From contig JBIOYR010000077.1 in NCBI GenBank assembly GCA_044870245.1, forward strand, positions 1 through 5,163: a stretch of 5,163 nucleotides of DNA. The letters run 5' to 3'. The number at the start of each line of letters is the position of its first letter. The stretch's first letter is position 1. Both the position numbers and the translations under genes were made by a program. The notes beneath the pieces are model-generated. The model was given only the letters and a program-made list of their open reading frames with translations, had not been told where the DNA came from and did no database searches. This stretch comes from DATAFF01 sp044870245. GTDB lineage: Bacteria > Pseudomonadota > Alphaproteobacteria > Rhizobiales > Aestuariivirgaceae. Positions 4,983 through 5,163 of this stretch are shown here, in pieces.

Positions 4983-5163
4983 ATGCCCCTCACAAGGGGA
5001 GTAGCGGGGACGGCTGTGCAACCTCGAGTATTGGAGACTGCTGCGGAGCGGTGGGCGGCGGATCACTCGTTCATTGCCATAGTACCTCTTGCCGAATTGA
5101 ATATTCGGCCGCTTTATTTCCTTCCTCGCGATCCCTTTGCTGAAGAAGTCCTCATTCCGGCGT
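4983..5163 (+). CDS. Possible unknown gene, 5' part only (runs off right edge)
   Basis: A frame opens after an in-frame TGA at 4971-4973 and stays open for 60 codons to the edge. There are two possible starts. ATG 4983 has a weak AAGAG upstream. GTG 5016 has GGGGA 5 nt before it and begins VQPRVLETAAERWAADHSF. The visible product has a plausible soluble-protein look: a Glu/Ala helix, then hydrophobic FIAIVPLAEL, then RPLYFLPRDPFAEEVLIPA. I recognise no family. GC3 is only about 51%, against strongly GC-biased glmS and glmU, and it uses ATA, which suggests foreign origin if it is real. Against it: the piece is short, the minus strand is open across it in register, and a terminator-like hairpin lies inside it (5091-5109). 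Confidence 0.4.
   Translation, partial: MPLTRGVAGTAVQPRVLETAAERWAADHSFIAIVPLAELNIRPLYFLPRDPFAEEVLIPA
5091..5117 (+). terminator. Terminator-like hairpin near the right edge
   Basis: GCCGAAT (5091-5097) and ATTCGGC (5103-5109) form a perfect 7-bp stem with a TGAAT loop, followed after CGC by TTTATTT. The stem is only partly GC and the T-run is interrupted and delayed. It lies within the possible partial gene, so only one of the two readings is likely to be right. Confidence 0.25.

Noticed and set aside
4845..5162. Minus-strand frame open from the right edge to a stop at 4845 (about 105 codons)
   Set aside because: Only the segment near the edge (GIARKEIKRPNIQFGKRYYGNE) looks protein-like. 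The rest is rich in Arg, His, Ser and Cys, and it shares codon register with the plus-strand candidate. It was kept as a rival reading, not annotated.
4794..5163. CRISPR array or insertion sequence beyond the tRNA
   Set aside because: The repeats are 6-15 nt, few and not regularly spaced. There are no spacer-repeat units and no transposase motif or terminal inverted repeats with a target duplication.

Overview
The window reads as a GC-rich alphaproteobacterial chromosome segment. The evidence is the glmU-glmS gene order, the SerS N-terminus (MHDIRWIRENPDAFDRGLARRGL-like), strong G/C preference at third codon positions and Shine-Dalgarno (SD) type ribosome sites. I cannot name the genus; a Hyphomicrobiales- or Rhodospirillales-like organism is an inference only.

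Layout. Positions 1-3862 are a minus-strand housekeeping block, transcribed right to left: glmU (2495-3862), glmS (653-2479, 15 nt after glmU) and the first 191 codons of serS (574 down to the left edge, 78 nt after glmS). GlmS makes glucosamine-6-phosphate. GlmU makes UDP-N-acetylglucosamine from glucosamine-1-phosphate. The two enzymes bracket the aminosugar route to peptidoglycan and lipopolysaccharide; the intervening mutase GlmM is not in the window. Going the other way from glmU is a plus-strand gene for a one-pass membrane protein with a C-terminal SPOR-like domain (about 3919-4635), probably a cell-envelope factor. A tRNA-Lys(UUU) gene follows at 4718-4793, with a recognisable promoter. 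A possible 33-codon reading frame with a well-placed ribosome site bridges the SPOR gene and the tRNA.

From 4794 to the right edge the character changes. GC falls to about 53% by my count, against about 65% or more in sampled stretches of the glm genes. No complete gene is visible. There are several short inverted and direct repeats, and a possible gene start (4983 or 5016) whose frame runs off the edge with weak GC3 bias. A tRNA 3' end followed by such a change is a typical edge of an integrated element, but no integrase or duplicated tRNA end is visible here, so this remains a hypothesis.

The left 4 kb is ordinary. The points worth a second look are the serS leader, the start of the SPOR gene, the small frame before the tRNA, and everything to the right of the tRNA.
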